NCBI GenBank assembly: GCA_963817755.1
Contig: CAWFPB010000002.1
Span: 806,001 to 870,000 of the forward strand
Direction of reading: 5' to 3'
Length of the DNA: 64,000 nt
Source of the DNA: Oleiagrimonas sp963817755
Lineage (GTDB): Bacteria > Pseudomonadota > Gammaproteobacteria > Xanthomonadales > Rhodanobacteraceae
The position numbers and the translations under genes are program-made. The first letter of the stretch is position 1. Each line of letters starts with the position of its first letter. The notes under the pieces are model-generated. The model did no database searches, was not told the origin of the DNA, and worked only from the letters and a program-made list of their open reading frames with translations. Shown piece by piece: positions 62,375 to 64,000 of the stretch.

Positions 62375-63889
62375 TCAGGCGGTGATTTGTCCTGAGCCGA
62401 ACAGCTGGGTGAACAATCCTTCCCTGGCCATCAGATCCTCGAATGAGCCCTGTTCGACGATCCGGCCGGCGTCCAGTACCACGATGTGATCGGCCTTCCT
62501 GATGCTGGACAATCGATGCGCGATCACCACCAGGGTCCGGTCCCGACCCAGTGCATCGATGGCCGACTGGATGTGCGCCTCCGACAGGGCATCCAGGGAG
62601 TTGGTGGCCTCGTCCAGGATCAGGATGTCGGGATCCCGCAGGATGGCCCGGGCAATGGACAGGCGCTGGCGTTGCCCGCCGGACAGCCGGACACCACGCT
62701 CGCCGACCCAGGTGTCGTAGCCCATGGGGAGTTCCATGATGAAGTCGTGCGCATGGGCGCGCATGGCCGCAGCCCGTATCGCCGCATCGTCGGCATCCAG
62801 GCGGCCGTAGCGGATGTTCTCGCGTACGCTGTCACTGAAGATATGCACGTCCTGGCTCACCAGCGCGATGCTTTCGCGCCAGGCTTTGAGGTCGAGCGCC
62901 CGCAGGTCCGTCCCGTCCACGCTGATGCATCCTTCGGTCGGGTCCCGGAAGCGACAAAGCAGATGGATCAGGCTGCTCTTGCCGGCACCGGACCTCCCGA
63001 CCAGGGCCGTCGTTTTCCCGGCACGGAGCAACATGTCGATATCGCTCAAGGCACGTTTGCCTTCCGTATAGGAGTGGCTGACATGTTCAAACCGGACCCC
63101 TTGCGTCATCCGGGGCGGCGTCTGGCTGCCGGAGCGGATCGTTGACTCTTCGCTGGCTTTCATCAGATCCAGCACTTCGGCCACTTGTCGGTCCAGTGCA
63201 GCCAGCGTCGCCAGGTTGGCATTCGCGCTCTGAATCTGGGGCTGCAGGCGAAGCAAAATGAAAGCCATGGCTGCCAGCACCGCCAGTTCCACATCCGCAT
63301 TCAACGCCAGGTAGACCAGCGTCACCAGCACTGCAGCCGCCAGGAATTCGGTCAGTGGATGCGCCAGTGCCAGCAATAGATCCCGATGCAGGTGCAGGCG
63401 ACGCGCGCGCTCCGAGCGCTCCTCGAATCGCTGTTTTTCGTAGCTCTCGCGGCCGAAGGCGCGGATGGTGCTGCTGCCGAGCAGGGTTTCCTTTACCCGC
63501 TGAAGCAGCGCGTTGTTTTCGTCCAGGACCCGGCTGCCCAGCTGCGTCACGCGTCGGGTCGATACCCGGACCAGAAGCGACAGCAGCAACAGGGCGACTG
63601 CGATGAACAGGACCAGTTTCCAGGAGATGACCATGAGCAACACGGAAAACACCAGGACAGTGCTGATGTTCAGCGTCAACCAAAGCAGTGTGGCCACCGA
63701 CTGGGATGCATCCCTGGGACCTTCACTGAGCGCTCGCAGCAGTCGCCCCTGTTCTTTCGACTCCAGGTGGTCCTGGGATACGTCCAGAATCTTGCCGTAG
63801 ATCCTGTTGCGGGTGTTGAACTGGACCCGGTTCGAGATCCAATAAAGCAATGCCGTGTAGGCAAAGGACGTGATCCCCTTCAGGGTCAT
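62375..63889 (-). CDS. ABC exporter, MsbA-like permease-ATPase half transporter (N-terminus interrupted)
   Basis: From the ATG at 63889, 504 residues cover most of the membrane domain and the nucleotide-binding domain: Walker A GRSGAGKS, ALVSQDVHIFSDSVRENIRY, signature VRLSGGQRQRLSIARA, Walker B ILILDEATNSLD and AHRLSSIRKADHIVVLDAGR. The frame continues upstream in a family-like way (LDLLIGRFDGHSQNLVILGL) to a TAG at 63962-63964, where a full-length exporter would still lack its first membrane segment. The gene thus probably continues past the right edge with an indel or nonsense codon. The substrate is likely a lipid-linked glycan or lipid, by context. Confidence 0.88.
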   Translation of the reverse strand: MTLKGITSFAYTALLYWISNRVQFNTRNRIYGKILDVSQDHLESKEQGRLLRALSEGPRDASQSVATLLWLTLNISTVLVFSVLLMVISWKLVLFIAVALLLLSLLVRVSTRRVTQLGSRVLDENNALLQRVKETLLGSSTIRAFGRESYEKQRFEERSERARRLHLHRDLLLALAHPLTEFLAAAVLVTLVYLALNADVELAVLAAMAFILLRLQPQIQSANANLATLAALDRQVAEVLDLMKASEESTIRSGSQTPPRMTQGVRFEHVSHSYTEGKRALSDIDMLLRAGKTTALVGRSGAGKSSLIHLLCRFRDPTEGCISVDGTDLRALDLKAWRESIALVSQDVHIFSDSVRENIRYGRLDADDAAIRAAAMRAHAHDFIMELPMGYDTWVGERGVRLSGGQRQRLSIARAILRDPDILILDEATNSLDALSEAHIQSAIDALGRDRTLVVIAHRLSSIRKADHIVVLDAGRIVEQGSFEDLMAREGLFTQLFGSGQITA

Positions 63890-64000
63890 GGCTGCAAGAA
63901 TCAGTCCGAGGATTACCAGGTTTTGCGAGTGTCCGTCGAAACGGCCGATCAGGAGGTCGAGCTAATGCAGCAGCCTTCCGTGCGACCCGTTCGTCGGAAC

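Overview
The window is GC-rich (high sixties percent by eye) and dense with genes on both strands. The conserved block lptC-lptA-lptB-rpoN-hpf-hprK-rapZ-EIIA-HPr-EI, the murA/ibaG and kdsD/kdsC arrangement, and the trmJ/suhB pair point to a gammaproteobacterium of the Xanthomonadales, most likely the Rhodanobacteraceae (Rhodanobacter, Dyella, Luteibacter type). This placement is inferred from gene content; no rRNA is present.

Left accessory region (1-13.9 kb). Reading leftward are a type IV pilin, two overlapping TMTC-like membrane proteins with TPR tails, an OafA-type acyltransferase with an SGNH domain, a DegT-family sugar aminotransferase and the start of a Wzx-type flippase. A third TMTC-like gene and an S9 peptidase read rightward, and a second pilin reads leftward at 13.4-13.9 kb. 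Both pilins have a very similar sigma-54 (-24/-12) promoter. The layout suggests a pilin or surface-glycan modification locus.

Core region (14-41.8 kb). It holds a yeiH-like exporter with divergent LysR regulator; the PTS branch (EI, HPr, EIIA-Man) with HPr kinase and RapZ; hpf and rpoN; the LPS transport and Kdo genes lptB/A/C, kdsC, kdsD; ibaG and murA; purM/purN; a DUF2066-CDP-alcohol transferase-AI-2E-hda run; suhB/trmJ; exoD/corC; an SDR; an alkyltransferase-like gene and recQ.

Secreted and envelope enzymes (42-48.8 kb). A secreted LTD-PPC-endonuclease I protein with a stem-loop leader, an MFS transporter with a LacI-like operator, and a large GH18-NodB-GT2 fusion protein lie here, followed by tRNA-Phe at 49.14 kb.

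Right accessory region (49.3-64 kb). Directly beyond tRNA-Phe are a decayed IS5-family element, a strikingly AT-rich GT-C-like membrane gene, IS30 and IS3 fragments, and then a polysaccharide cluster: glycosyltransferases of families 2, 4 and DXD type, an FAD-dependent sugar mutase or desaturase-like protein, methyltransferases (FkbM type and decayed ones) and an ABC exporter running to the right edge.

Many genes, including recQ, carry one-base indels, often in 3-5 base homopolymers and without internal nonsense codons. Most of the apparent pseudogenes may therefore be sequencing artefacts, whereas the IS copies and the 55.4-57.3 kb stretch look truly decayed.
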